The notes: generated from the sequence alone by a model not told the origin. DNA of 28,702 bases from JAFGKM01 sp964413825 (GCA_964413825.1 CAYPTS010000017.1:1-28702); one strand, 5' to 3'. Counted from the first letter of the stretch, positions 1-7,654 are shown. Translations and numbers: made by a program.

Positions 1-241
1 AGAACATGTGCTGGTCGTGCGGTACGCTCAAGATAACCATGTCTACCCCGGGGTCGTTCAGAATGTCTCTGTAATCCGCTGTAACCTTTTGCGCGCCGAA
101 GCGTTCCGCGGTCTTTCTCCCCTTTTCACTGCGCGAGGAGCAGTGGTAAAGTTCGACTCTGTCCGACCACTCGCAGTTCGGCAGGTGCTGTCCTTCCGCA
201 AACTTCCCGCAACCTATTACCGCCGCTCTTATCTTCCCCAT
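1..241 (-). CDS. Gfo/Idh/MocA family oxidoreductase, N-terminal part (cut by window start)
   Basis: The minus strand from a start codon at 241 reads MGKIRAAVIGCGKFAEGQHL and stays open to base 1, giving 80 residues with no stop. The AVIGCGKFA segment is a Rossmann dinucleotide-binding loop (GxGxxA/G). The later VTADYRDILNDPGVDMVILS and VPHDQH segments match the start of Gfo/Idh/MocA NAD(P)-dependent sugar or inositol oxidoreductases. A GGGGGAT Shine-Dalgarno-like stretch lies just upstream of the ATG. The gene follows the PHP gene on the same strand, separated only by a palindromic repeat, so it is probably the third gene of a GH20-PHP-oxidoreductase operon. The substrate cannot be told, because the C-terminal domain lies outside the window. 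Confidence 0.85.
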   Translation of the reverse strand, partial: MGKIRAAVIGCGKFAEGQHLPNCEWSDRVELYHCSSRSEKGRKTAERFGAQKVTADYRDILNDPGVDMVILSVPHDQHMF

Positions 242-263
242 TGCTTATCCCCCATTAATGCGG

Positions 264-315
264 CCCCCTCACCTTTAATCCTCTCCCCGGCGGGGAGAGG
301 GAAGGGGTGAGGGGG
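264..315. repeat. Intergenic palindrome with CCCCCTCACC/GGGGTGAGGGGG arms
   Basis: Outer arms at 264-273 and 304-315 and an inner pair, CCTCTCCCCG (280-289) and CGGGGAGAGG (291-300), form a long GC-rich hairpin. It lies between two minus-strand genes, 5 bp beyond the PHP stop codon. A related element with the same CCCCTCAC/GTGAGGGG arms is at 26382-26431, so this is a dispersed repeat and not a unique terminator. There is no T-run after it on the minus strand. Confidence 0.8.
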
Positions 316-320
316 ATGTT

Positions 321-1094
321 TCAGGGCAGGACGTACAGCATCCTGTCCAGCATGTCATCCGGCACGCCGATTTCTTTCAGCAGGGCAAGGTGTTGTCCGA
401 ATTCCCCGGCCTCAAGAAGGTTGTGCGTATCGGTTCCCAGCGATATTTTTACGTTTTCCTCGATGCAGGCGGAAAAAAATTCCGGGTCCGGTCTGTTTGT
501 GTGAAAATTTATCTCCGCCGCCACGCCGTACTGCCGCAGTGTCTTCGCCATCGGGCGGTAGAGGTGTTTCGGCGCCGGAAGTTTGCCCCTGCAAAAGAAC
601 CGGAACGGATGCACCAGCACATCTATCCCGTGTTTCATCAGGGATTCGGAAGTTTTCATAAACGCCGAATGGAGTTGTGCCGCCGGCGCGGACAACAACT
701 CGTCGGGAAGAACGTGCACCGCGCCTATGACAAGGTCAAGGTTGGAGCGGTCCTCAGGCAGAAGCGTAATGCCGCCGTTTTTATCCGACTCGATTTCCAG
801 CCCGACTTTTGCCAGGGGCGAGCCGCATCCCGCAACCGCATGCCGGAACGCAGACATCCTGTCTGTTCCGTTGTCCCTTGCCTGCCGGATAAGCTCGGGA
901 TTGTAAAAAAACTTCTTGCCCCAGTAGTCCTCTTTTGAAAGGTACAACTGGCCGGCATGTTCCGTAAAGCACACGTAGCGCAGGCCGAGAATAGATGCTC
1001 TTTTTAATACTCCGTCTATCGTAACGTCGTCCGCGCAGTAGGCAAACTGCGTGTGGCAGTGGTTGTCGGCTAACCTGATGCGGGCTGTTGTCAT
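321..1094 (-). CDS. PHP-domain metal-dependent phosphoesterase (histidinol-phosphatase-like)
   Basis: This 257-residue protein carries the ordered metal-ligand motifs of the PHP superfamily: NHCHTQF (H12, H14), TEHAG (H46), GLEIES (E100), GAVHVLP (H127), VLVHPF (H162) and SLGTDTH (D222, H224). PHP enzymes hydrolyse phosphomonoesters at a multinuclear metal centre. The length and motif spacing fit stand-alone histidinol-phosphatase (HisK) homologues, but nothing nearby belongs to histidine synthesis, so the substrate may differ. The start codon overlaps the stop of the upstream GH20-like gene by 4 nt (ATGA), indicating translational coupling. The operon context of a glycosidase plus an oxidoreductase suggests a role in sugar or sugar-phosphate breakdown; that is inference. 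It is predicted to be cytoplasmic, with no signal peptide visible. Confidence 0.85.
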   Translation of the reverse strand: MTTARIRLADNHCHTQFAYCADDVTIDGVLKRASILGLRYVCFTEHAGQLYLSKEDYWGKKFFYNPELIRQARDNGTDRMSAFRHAVAGCGSPLAKVGLEIESDKNGGITLLPEDRSNLDLVIGAVHVLPDELLSAPAAQLHSAFMKTSESLMKHGIDVLVHPFRFFCRGKLPAPKHLYRPMAKTLRQYGVAAEINFHTNRPDPEFFSACIEENVKISLGTDTHNLLEAGEFGQHLALLKEIGVPDDMLDRMLYVLP

Positions 1095-2974
1095 GGGGAA
1101 TCCTTTTTCAGGGAAACGGTTATAGAGTGCACCTTTTGCGCAAGTTTCATGTCGTGATAGGTTTTATAGACGTCCGTCTCTCCGAGATACGTCCACCTGT
1201 AGTCGTCGGGGATGATGTGTGCCGCGTCCCGCACTATGCCGGAGGTGCCGTCGACCTTATCCGGGATAAAGCGCCCCTTTTTCGTCAGCAGTTCCGCAAA
1301 CCTGAATCCCTGCCCCCCGTAGTTGCAGACTTCTATCCGCAGTTCTGAAAAGACAGCCAACTTGTAAACCGGTATGGATATTTCGTAGTAGGTTTCGTTT
1401 GCCATGCGCGGTTTTGCGGACCCGGAAAACACCTCATGCCATGCGTGTTTTCCCGCGTCCCGGAGGAGTATCCGGGTTTTGGGAGCGGCGTAAATATCCG
1501 GAAGAAAACAGTGAAGTTTCACCAGAGCGGAAGGTTTCTTTGAATCAAGAAGGTTTTCGTAAGAGTCGGCGCATGTGTTCAGGTTTCCCGATGCGTTGTC
1601 CGGGTAGATGCCGGTTCTCCAGTGTTTCCAGTGCAGTGCCCGTTGCTTCGCCAGCGCCCGGAGTTGCTTTGCGCATTCCAGAATTCCGTCTTTTGTTTTT
1701 CCTTCAGAGCGGCCGTCGGCGGATTCTTCGTAAAATCCGGGAACAAGGGTCCGCAGGGCGTGGCGGATTGTCTCCTCTGCAAGGTCTGCCCGTATGTCAT
1801 CCATTACCCTGCATCCGGCGGCTTTGCCGGCCGGGATTTTCATGCCGCCGAGCACCCCGGAAAGAAGATGTGTCTCCGCAAGCCTTGTTTGTTCCGTCAG
1901 GGACGGACAGCCGGATATGCAGGAAGCGGACAGACGCGGACTTGCCCATGAACCCCGACGCGCATAGAGGTTTATAGCATCTGCCGGCACCGGCGTGTTT
2001 GAACCGAAAAGGTCAAGGCATATCTTTTCAACGATTGCCCGTTCATCCATCTGTGTTGACCAGAGGAGCCCCGCAAACGCGAATACGGGATAATGCTTAT
2101 ACATGAAACTTGCGCTTTTTTCCCAAGAGGTTACCAGCCCGCCCAGAATCTTATACCTTTTTGCATAGTTTGTGCATGACAGAATGTTTGCGGTGTCTAT
2201 TTCTCTCGGGCATATGAGGCAGGAGATGCCCATTTTGTCATAGGCGCGGAGGACGTCCTCCGCTTTGCGGTTGTAAAAATGCGACCGCGGGACGTCAAAA
2301 ACGGGGTCGTAGAACCAACTGCACATTATGATGTCCCGGGGAACGGCCTTCAACGACTCCGGGTATGCCTCGAACAGGTCATCCCACATGAGCATGCGTT
2401 TTTTCAGTTTTCCCGTTACAAACTTGTGCGTACGGAGAAGATGTCCGGTAAAGAGTGAATGCTCGCCGTCTTTCTTTGCCCTGGCGCGGCACAGGGAGCA
2501 TATGCCCATATCCCAGGATTCGTCGCATCCGACATGAAAGTACTGCGAGGGAAAAATCTCCGCCATATCGGCAAAGTACGACTCAAAGAACCCGTATGTT
2601 TCATCGAGGGAAGGACAGATTTGCGACAAAGATGAACCGAACCTTCCCTGTCTGCCTTCCCGCAGTTCAGCCAGGTGTTTCAATTGGGGATGTTTCAGGA
2701 AATGTTCCGTATGCCCCAGGTTGGAGACCGCGGGGATAACGTCAATCTTTTTCTTCTTAGCATATGTGACAACTTCCTTCATTTCTTCCGGCGTGTAACT
2801 CCATTCCGGTGAAGGATAAGGAAAAGTTTTCGTGCGCACCTTGCCTTCAAGGTAGAGAAGCAAAGTGTTGTAGTTGTATCGAGCGATGAAGTCGATAAAC
2901 GCCGTTATGAATTCAAGGTTTTCCTTCTGCCTTGCCAGGTCCAACTGCGCCGCCCTTATCTTCCATCTGTCCAT
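1091..2974 (-). CDS. GH20-like glycoside hydrolase (beta-N-acetylhexosaminidase family)
   Basis: This 627-residue protein starts at an ATG preceded by AAGGAG. Residues about 1-340 look like the TIM barrel of family GH20. An early segment reads YNYNTLLLYLEGK, then PEEMKEVVTYAKKKKIDVIP with an SNLGHTEHFLKHP loop. The catalytic-dyad motif is FHVGCDESWDMG, with D151 and E152 matching the GH20 Asp-Glu pair used in substrate-assisted catalysis on N-acetyl-hexosamines. The C-terminal 250 residues are not recognised and may be a carbohydrate-binding or beta-sandwich domain. There is no signal peptide, so it probably acts on imported oligosaccharides in the cytoplasm. The usual GH20 N-terminal domain is absent, which is typical of divergent GH20-like proteins. 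It is the first gene of the minus-strand operon. Exact specificity is unknown. Confidence 0.75.
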   Translation of the reverse strand: MDRWKIRAAQLDLARQKENLEFITAFIDFIARYNYNTLLLYLEGKVRTKTFPYPSPEWSYTPEEMKEVVTYAKKKKIDVIPAVSNLGHTEHFLKHPQLKHLAELREGRQGRFGSSLSQICPSLDETYGFFESYFADMAEIFPSQYFHVGCDESWDMGICSLCRARAKKDGEHSLFTGHLLRTHKFVTGKLKKRMLMWDDLFEAYPESLKAVPRDIIMCSWFYDPVFDVPRSHFYNRKAEDVLRAYDKMGISCLICPREIDTANILSCTNYAKRYKILGGLVTSWEKSASFMYKHYPVFAFAGLLWSTQMDERAIVEKICLDLFGSNTPVPADAINLYARRGSWASPRLSASCISGCPSLTEQTRLAETHLLSGVLGGMKIPAGKAAGCRVMDDIRADLAEETIRHALRTLVPGFYEESADGRSEGKTKDGILECAKQLRALAKQRALHWKHWRTGIYPDNASGNLNTCADSYENLLDSKKPSALVKLHCFLPDIYAAPKTRILLRDAGKHAWHEVFSGSAKPRMANETYYEISIPVYKLAVFSELRIEVCNYGGQGFRFAELLTKKGRFIPDKVDGTSGIVRDAAHIIPDDYRWTYLGETDVYKTYHDMKLAQKVHSITVSLKKDSP

Positions 2975-3009
2975 TGTTCAGCTCCTTGCATTAAATACGC
3001 ATCTGTATC

Positions 3010-3037
3010 ATTATACTAAAAATTCCGTAAGAGGCAA
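3010..3037 (-). promoter_or_regulatory. Sigma70-type promoter for the GH20-PHP-oxidoreductase operon
   Basis: On the minus strand TTGCCT (3032-3037) is followed after 16 nt by a perfect TATAAT (3010-3015). It lies about 35 bp upstream of the GH20-like start codon and diverges from the 5S rRNA promoter 15 bp away. Identified by eye; no transcription data. Confidence 0.65.
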
Positions 3038-3051
3038 TTTTTGCGGAAGTG

Positions 3052-3080
3052 TTGACAGGGGAATTTGTATGAGGTAAAAT
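3052..3080 (+). promoter_or_regulatory. Consensus sigma70 promoter of the 5S rRNA gene
   Basis: A perfect -35 TTGACA (3052-3057) is followed after 17 nt by TAAAAT (3075-3080). The predicted start falls at about 3087, right at the 5' end of the 5S rRNA. The near-ideal hexamers and spacing fit a strong stable-RNA promoter. Confidence 0.8.
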
Positions 3081-3088
3081 ATCTACCG

Positions 3089-3207
3089 TCTCTGGCAACC
3101 ATGGCGAAGGGGAAACACCCGTTCCCATCCCGAACACGGCCGTTAAGCCTTTCAGCGCCGATGGTACTGCATGTGAAAGCGTGTGGGAGAGTAGGTGTTG
3201 CCAGGGA
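3089..3207 (+). rRNA. rrf: 5S ribosomal RNA
   Basis: The segment has the hallmark 5S core CCCGTTCCCATCCCGAACAC at 3118-3137 and the later GTGGGAGAGTAGGTGTTGCC. The terminal helix forms from CTGGCAAC (3092-3099) and GTTGCCAG (3197-3204). The length of about 117 nt is normal for bacterial 5S. No 16S or 23S is attached: the gene stands alone behind its own promoter and is followed by a T-rich run (3211-3220) that may end transcription. End positions are estimated from the terminal helix and are good to a few bases. Confidence 0.95.
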
Positions 3208-3386
3208 CATTTCTTTTTTCCCGCTTCCATTTTGCACATATAACTGCGTCATCTGCGTCGTCAACTTCGTCGACGCATGTTTAATGCGCCTCCTCGTCTC
3301 CTCCTTGCTTCCTTGCTCTGTGCATGAATTGAAAGCGGGCACTGCGCTTCCATTGCGCCCCAGATAAAATTTTCAGAAAACTATTA
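3208..3386. other. Intergenic region with a small TGCGTCG/CGACGCA hairpin
   Basis: No gene is supported between the 5S rRNA and the toxin-antitoxin promoter. The stretch contains a perfect 7-bp inverted repeat, TGCGTCG (3254-3260) and CGACGCA (3271-3277), inside a run of GCGTC-like repeats. It resembles degenerate dispersed-repeat DNA. The plus-strand open frame across the 5S gene and this segment is a chance ORF. Confidence 0.45.
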
Positions 3387-3415
3387 TTGCCAAATCAGCG
3401 GGTATGGACTATAAT
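3387..3415 (+). promoter_or_regulatory. Sigma70 promoter of the toxin-antitoxin pair
   Basis: TTGCCA (3387-3392) and a perfect TATAAT (3410-3415) are separated by 17 nt. The expected start near 3422 leaves a short leader with a strong AGGAGGT Shine-Dalgarno (3433-3439) before the antitoxin ATG at 3447. Autoregulation by the toxin-antitoxin complex is usual for such loci, but no clear operator palindrome was found. Confidence 0.7.
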
Positions 3416-3446
3416 AATTGAAATAAGATGCCAGGAGGTAAAGAAA

Positions 3447-3644
3447 ATGGCTGTTATGCAAGAAAAGGTTGTCGTAATACCTATGGACATATTTGAAACG
3501 GCAGAAAGCAAGGAGGATTTGGAAGACTGGCTCCTGGGTCAGAACGCGGATTTTATAACAAAAATGCGGGAGGCCCGAAGAGACGACTTGAGAGATAGCG
3601 GCAAAAACTGGGAAACGGTCAAGAAGGAATTATGTATAAAATAA
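3447..3644 (+). CDS. Antitoxin of a type II toxin-antitoxin system (RelB-like position)
   Basis: This 65-residue acidic protein (MAVMQEKVVVIPMDIFETAE...) has AGGAGGT 7 nt before its ATG. An in-frame upstream start at 3387 is rejected because it would fall on the promoter. The sequence does not show a clear named DNA-binding fold. It is called an antitoxin because it lies immediately upstream of, and overlaps by 13 nt, a recognisable RelE/ParE toxin. The charged C-terminal half (REARRDDLRDSGKNWETVKKEL) fits the toxin-wrapping helix of such antitoxins. The antitoxin-first order and the overlap fit coupled translation that keeps antitoxin in excess. The family beyond this is uncertain. Confidence 0.75.
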   Translation: MAVMQEKVVVIPMDIFETAESKEDLEDWLLGQNADFITKMREARRDDLRDSGKNWETVKKELCIK

Positions 3645-3907
3645 TTCTCCTGCCCGATGCGGAAAAATCACTCCGGAAGATTGATAAAACCTACCTCAAA
3701 AGGATTTCTTTTAAAATAGACTGGTTAAAAACACATGCCGATAGAATAATACACCATCCATTGGTAAGTTTGCCTGAAGACTTGAAAGGACTTTGCAGAA
3801 TTAGGGTTGGCGATTACAGAATCATGTATTGGGTATATCATGGAAATAAGACAATCAAGATATACGAAATAGAACATCGCTCCAAAAATTACGGCTCCCT
3901 AAAGTGA
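3632..3907 (+). CDS. RelE/ParE-family toxin
   Basis: This 91-residue basic protein begins MYKIILLPDAEKSLRKIDK. Its C-terminal half shows the family pattern LKGLCRIRVGDYRIMYWVYHGNKTIKIYEIEHRSKNY, meaning a central R-x-R-V-G-D-Y-R-I strand followed by a beta hairpin and a terminal HR...Y. RelE members cleave mRNA in the ribosomal A site, while ParE members poison gyrase. The RVGDYR and HR residues favour the RelE/mRNA-interferase side, but this is not certain. The gene overlaps the antitoxin by 13 nt in another frame. The pair is AT-rich relative to the housekeeping genes downstream, consistent with horizontal acquisition. Confidence 0.9.
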   Translation: MYKIILLPDAEKSLRKIDKTYLKRISFKIDWLKTHADRIIHHPLVSLPEDLKGLCRIRVGDYRIMYWVYHGNKTIKIYEIEHRSKNYGSLK

Positions 3908-3939
3908 CAAACCTTTAATTTCCCTCAGTTTTAAAAATC

Positions 3940-3948
3940 TGATATAAT
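3940..3948 (+). promoter_or_regulatory. Extended -10 promoter upstream of the EF-G-like gene
   Basis: TGATATAAT is an extended -10 element (TGn plus perfect TATAAT at 3943-3948). The -35 region is weak, as allowed for extended -10 promoters. It lies about 200 bp before the EF-G-like start, with an inverted repeat in between, and could start the housekeeping operon. Confidence 0.5.
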
Positions 3949-3995
3949 AGTTGTTTTCAAGAACAAAGCACCACATTCTACGTTAATAGTGAAAC

Positions 3996-4117
3996 GTGAA
4001 AAGTGAGAAGTAAGACGTGAAAAGATGAGAGTGCTTCGCAAAAAGCGTCCGCCTGCGCTAAAGCTACGGTGGACAAAACCCGCAATGACAAAGCACATTT
4101 CCCTTCTCACATTTGAC
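3996..4117. repeat. Composite inverted repeat in the leader of the EF-G-like gene
   Basis: GTGAAAAGTGAGAAG (3996-4010) is complementary at 13 of 15 positions to CTTCTCACATTTGAC (4103-4117). Nested inside is a second inverted repeat with GTCCGCC at about 4047 and GGTGGAC at about 4068, followed by CGCAATGACAAAG (4081-4093), a half-site resembling the TTGTCATTGCG repeats elsewhere in the window. No coding potential is seen. Confidence 0.6.
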
Positions 4118-4148
4118 ATCTCACGCTTCTAATATGGGAGGTTATGAA

Positions 4149-6170
4149 ATGGCCAGGATTGTCAACGTCGGAATTTTAGGAGGCAACAAGACAGGCAAGA
4201 CGCTTCTTGCCGAGGCGATGCTTTATAAGGCGGGAATGATTGACAGGATGGGCAGTATAGCGGACGGAACCACCACTCTTGACTACGATGAGGAAGAAAC
4301 CAAGAGGCAGATGAGCGTAAACGTCAGCGCAGGTTATGTAAAAAATGCCAAAAACGATATCCTGTATTTTCTGGACGTGCCGGGATACATGGATTTTATC
4401 GGCGAACAACTTGCCGGAATTGAGGCGTCCGATACCGCTCTTTTAACTGTTTCCGCTGACGAAGGCATGGATATGGGCACCGAGAAACTCTGGGAAGTGG
4501 TCAGCGAAAAGAAAAAGCCGGCGGTTGTGTTTGTGAACAAACTGGACGTTCTTGACGTCTCTTTCGATAAACTGTGGGATGACATGGAAGCGGTCTTCGG
4601 CAAGAAGCTTCTTCTCGTGACCGCGCCGCTGTATGAAAACGGGAAGATGACCGGCGTTGCCAACCTTCTTGACAAGAAACAGGCGGATAACCCGCAGTTT
4701 TCGAAGTATGTCCAGGGTTCGATGGACGTCATTGCGGAACTGGACGATGCGCTTATGGAGAAGTATCTCGAGGGTGCGGAAATCTCTTTTGACGAGATGG
4801 CAGGGCATATCAAGCGTGGAATTTCGGAAGGCAAGGTAATACCGGTTTTGTCCGGTTCGGCGGCAAGCCAGACAGGCATACCTGAACTGATAGATTTTAT
4901 TTTCGACTATGTTCCTTCTTCCGGCGAACTGTCTCTCCTGAAGGCGGGTACTCCGGACGGGCAGGAAAAGGAGATAGAAAGGAAGGACGGACAGCCTCTG
5001 ACCGGCATTGTCGCAAAGACGGTTTTCGACCCTTTTGCAGGCAAACTGTCTTATCTCAGGGTTTTCACCGGAAAACTCAAGTCAAACTCGCAGTTTTTCA
5101 ACGCTTCAAAAAACGAAAAGGAAAGGGTGGGACAGTTGCTGAGAATGCAGGGTAAAAAACAGGAGTCTGTTGCCGAGGCCCTGCCCGGAGAAGTTGTGGC
5201 AGTGGCGAAACTGGCAAGCGCCGAGGCGTTCGATATTTTCTGCGACCCCGGACATGCTTTGACTTTTCCTGTCACACGTCCGCCCGAAGGAGCTGTCTCA
5301 TATTCGATAAAGCCCAAGGTGAAAGGAACCGAGGACAAACTCGGAAATGCGATAAACAAGATAGCGGAAGAAGACCCCACCATCAAGATTCACAGGGACG
5401 ACGAGACGGGTGAAACCATTATTGCCGGTATGGGCGACCTGCATATAGATATAGCGATTAACAAGTTCAAGAATAAGTTCGGCGTGGAGGTCGACAAGGG
5501 TATTCCCAAGATAGCGTACAAAGAAACGATTACCGCCTCCGCGGACGCGGAAGGCAAGCACAAGAAACAGACCGGCGGAAGGGGGCAGTTTGGGCACTGC
5601 TATATCAAGGTCGAGCCTCTGGCCAGAGGAGGAGGATTGGAGTTCGTCGACGAGATTGTCGGAGGCTCCATCCCGAGGCAGTTCATCCCGTCTGTTGAAA
5701 AAGGCATTAAAGAAGGCATGAAAAAGGGAGGGCTTGCCGGCTATCCCATCGTTGACATAAGGGTGCGGCTTTACGACGGGTCCTACCATACGGTGGACTC
5801 CTCGGATATAGCGTTTCAACTGGCAGGCATCCTCGCCCTGAACAAAGCGATGCAGCAGGCCAGTCCGATTCTCCTCGAGCCGATTGTCAACGTGGAGATA
5901 CGCGTGCCTCAGGATTTCGTGGGGGATGTGATAGGAACCGTTAATGCAAAGCGGGGCAAGGTCATGGATATGTTTCTTTCGGGCAAGACCCAGGTGGTTA
6001 AGTCTCAGGTGCCTCTTGCCGAAATGGCCAACTATACCAATGAATTAAGGTCGATAACCAGCGGCAAAGGCACGTTTACGATGGCTTTTTCGCACTACGA
6101 GGTTGTGCCGCCGCACATAGCCCAGAAGATAGTGGACGAGAAAAAGAAGGAAAAGGAAACGCAGGAGTGA
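4149..6170 (+). CDS. EF-G-like translational GTPase (EF-G paralogue)
   Basis: This 673-residue protein has the five-domain layout of elongation factor G. The GTPase motifs are GGNKTGKT (residues 11-18, P-loop), DVPGYMDF (76-83, G3) and NKLD (130-133, G4). The domain IV signature is GGRGQFGHCYIKVEPL, and the EF-G C-terminal domain ends in FTMAFSHYEVVPPHIAQKI. Canonical EF-G has DTPGHVDF, whose His drives GTP hydrolysis; here that position is Tyr80, and the P-loop also lacks the usual GH start. This matches the EF-G-like/EF-G-2 branch, whose role is not settled, and not the main translocase. I chose ATG 4149 because GGAGGT (4137-4142) sits 6 nt before it; an in-frame ATG at 4134 would overlap that site. 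It probably heads the downstream gene run. Confidence 0.92.
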   Translation: MARIVNVGILGGNKTGKTLLAEAMLYKAGMIDRMGSIADGTTTLDYDEEETKRQMSVNVSAGYVKNAKNDILYFLDVPGYMDFIGEQLAGIEASDTALLTVSADEGMDMGTEKLWEVVSEKKKPAVVFVNKLDVLDVSFDKLWDDMEAVFGKKLLLVTAPLYENGKMTGVANLLDKKQADNPQFSKYVQGSMDVIAELDDALMEKYLEGAEISFDEMAGHIKRGISEGKVIPVLSGSAASQTGIPELIDFIFDYVPSSGELSLLKAGTPDGQEKEIERKDGQPLTGIVAKTVFDPFAGKLSYLRVFTGKLKSNSQFFNASKNEKERVGQLLRMQGKKQESVAEALPGEVVAVAKLASAEAFDIFCDPGHALTFPVTRPPEGAVSYSIKPKVKGTEDKLGNAINKIAEEDPTIKIHRDDETGETIIAGMGDLHIDIAINKFKNKFGVEVDKGIPKIAYKETITASADAEGKHKKQTGGRGQFGHCYIKVEPLARGGGLEFVDEIVGGSIPRQFIPSVEKGIKEGMKKGGLAGYPIVDIRVRLYDGSYHTVDSSDIAFQLAGILALNKAMQQASPILLEPIVNVEIRVPQDFVGDVIGTVNAKRGKVMDMFLSGKTQVVKSQVPLAEMANYTNELRSITSGKGTFTMAFSHYEVVPPHIAQKIVDEKKKEKETQE

Positions 6171-6177
6171 AGATAAT

Positions 6178-6708
6178 ATGGTAAAGGTGGAGATTGAGGG
6201 GGTAGTGCTCAATCTCCTGAACAACTCTCCCGTGGTTATCCTGAAGAGTTCAGGAGGAAAGATTCTGCCCATATCGGTGGGTATCTTTGAAGCGCAGGCG
6301 ATACTGCTGGCTCTTGAAAGAACGTCTTTTCCCAGGCCTCTTACGCACGACCTGATGAAGAACATAATCGAGGCGTTCGGGTACAGATTTTTAAGGCTGG
6401 AAATCTCCGGCGTTAAGAATAACGTCTATTATGCGGCTATGGTGCTTGAAAGCGGAGAAGGAGCGAAAACAATAGACTGCCGCCCCAGCGACGGCATGGC
6501 GCTTGCCTTGAGGTTTAATGCGCCCATCCTTTCGGAAGAGAAGCTCATGGAGCGGGTGGAAATAGTAAAATATTTCGAAGGAAACAAGAAGTTTGTCAGG
6601 GCAAAAAGTCTTGAGAAACCCATAGGGAAGAAAGAGGTTGAAAACTTCAGGAAGGTTATTGAAAATATAAGCGCAAGGGAATTTTGGGAGAAACTGAAAA
6701 AAGAGTAA
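6178..6708 (+). CDS. Bifunctional nuclease family protein (DUF151)
   Basis: This 176-residue protein has the DUF151 core at residues 1-125: MVKVEIEGVVLNLLNNSPVV, then the ILPISVGIFEAQAILLAL segment (family pattern LPIxIGxxEAxAI), then a PLTHDLM helix and CRPSDGMALALR (family pattern RPSDAIALA). Some family members have been reported to cleave DNA and RNA. The C-terminal 50 residues are charged and less conserved. It begins 7 nt after the EF-G-like stop, with the GGAG of that gene's end acting as ribosome-binding site, so the two are probably cotranscribed. The cellular role in this organism is unknown. Confidence 0.88.
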   Translation: MVKVEIEGVVLNLLNNSPVVILKSSGGKILPISVGIFEAQAILLALERTSFPRPLTHDLMKNIIEAFGYRFLRLEISGVKNNVYYAAMVLESGEGAKTIDCRPSDGMALALRFNAPILSEEKLMERVEIVKYFEGNKKFVRAKSLEKPIGKKEVENFRKVIENISAREFWEKLKKE

Positions 6709-6718
6709 TTTCTAACCA

Positions 6719-6796
6719 CTTGTCATTGCGAAGCATGTTTTGTATGCTGAAGCAATCTCATGAGATTGCCGCGCAAAAAACGCTCGCAATGACAAA
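6719..6796. repeat. Family B dispersed palindrome (TTGTCATTGCG type), copy 1
   Basis: Outer arms TTGTCATTGCG (6720-6730) and CGCAATGACAA (6785-6795) enclose a perfect 18-bp palindrome, GCAATCTCATGAGATTGC (6752-6769). Related copies lie at 14718-14798, 15826-15955, 27543-27618 and, as a half copy, 27968-28009. It fills most of the gap between the DUF151 gene and yebC. Confidence 0.9.
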
Positions 6797-6826
6797 ACAG
6801 GGGGTTGGAAGCAAAAGGAGGAACAT

Positions 6827-7570
6827 ATGTCGGGACATTCCAAGTGGCACAGTATCAAGCATAAGAAGATGGCTACCGATGCAAAAAGAGGCAAGATGTT
6901 CACGAAATTCATCAGGGAAATAATGATGGCGGCGAAAACGGGCGGCGGCAATCCGGATACCAATCCCCGCTTGAGGATGGTTATAGACAAGGCGAAGAGT
7001 TTTAACATGCCCAACGACAACATCCAGCGCGCCATCAAGAAAGGCACAGGGGCGGAAGGCGGCGTGCTGTTCGAGCAGGTCACCTACGAAGGGTATGCGC
7101 CCGGAGGCGTGGCTGTGTTCGTGGAGGTTCTTACCGACAACAAGAACAGGAGCGCCTCGGAAATACGCTCAATTTTTTCCAAGCAGAACGGCAATCTCGG
7201 AGGCGCCGGCAGTGTGGCATGGATATTTGAAAGGAAAGGGGTCATTTCCGTCAACAGGGAAAAAATAAAGGAAGACGAACTTCTCGATATAATTCTCGAA
7301 GCCGGTGCCGAGGACATGACGGCTGAAGACGAGACCTATGAGATTACAACCCTGCCTGAAAAATTCGAAGCCGTGAGAAAGGCGCTTGCCGACAAGAACA
7401 TAGAACCGGAGGATGCGAACATCACGTTTGTTCCGAAAAACACGGTCAAGGTAGAGGGAAAGACAGCGGAACAGGTGCTGAAACTTCTCGAGGCGCTCGA
7501 AGACCATGACGACGTGCAGGGCGCGTACGCCAATTTCGACATGCCCGACGACGTCGTTTCCGCCGCCTGA
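6827..7570 (+). CDS. yebC: YebC/PmpR/TACO1-family regulatory protein
   Basis: This 247-residue protein opens with the family signature MSGHSKWHSIKHKKMATDAK and continues FTKFIREIMMAAKTGGGNPDTNPRL, MPNDNIQRAIKKGTG, then EGYAPGGVAVFVEVLTDNKNR and NLGGAGSVAWIFERKG. The length matches the usual 240-250 residues. Members were first described as DNA-binding transcriptional regulators near ruvC; later work on the family shows a translation role at difficult, proline-rich sequences. An AAAGGAGG ribosome-binding site lies 7 nt before the ATG. Its position directly before ruvCAB is a conserved bacterial arrangement. Confidence 0.97.
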   Translation: MSGHSKWHSIKHKKMATDAKRGKMFTKFIREIMMAAKTGGGNPDTNPRLRMVIDKAKSFNMPNDNIQRAIKKGTGAEGGVLFEQVTYEGYAPGGVAVFVEVLTDNKNRSASEIRSIFSKQNGNLGGAGSVAWIFERKGVISVNREKIKEDELLDIILEAGAEDMTAEDETYEITTLPEKFEAVRKALADKNIEPEDANITFVPKNTVKVEGKTAEQVLKLLEALEDHDDVQGAYANFDMPDDVVSAA

Positions 7571-7577
7571 CCAAATT

Positions 7578-7654
7578 AAGGGATTAGCGGCTCGGTATTA
7601 GGGGGTAAAGGGGAATAGTAAGCAAACGAGAGTATTTCCCGAATCCCAAATCCC
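7578..7654. repeat. Imperfect inverted repeat between yebC and ruvC
   Basis: A GGGATTAGCGGCTCGG stretch (from about 7579) faces CCCGAATCCCAAATCCC (about 7638-7654), whose complement is a similar GGGATTTGGGATTCGGG. The 98-bp gap contains no gene and no clear Shine-Dalgarno before the ruvC ATG at 7669. The match is imperfect, so the call is tentative. Confidence 0.35.
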
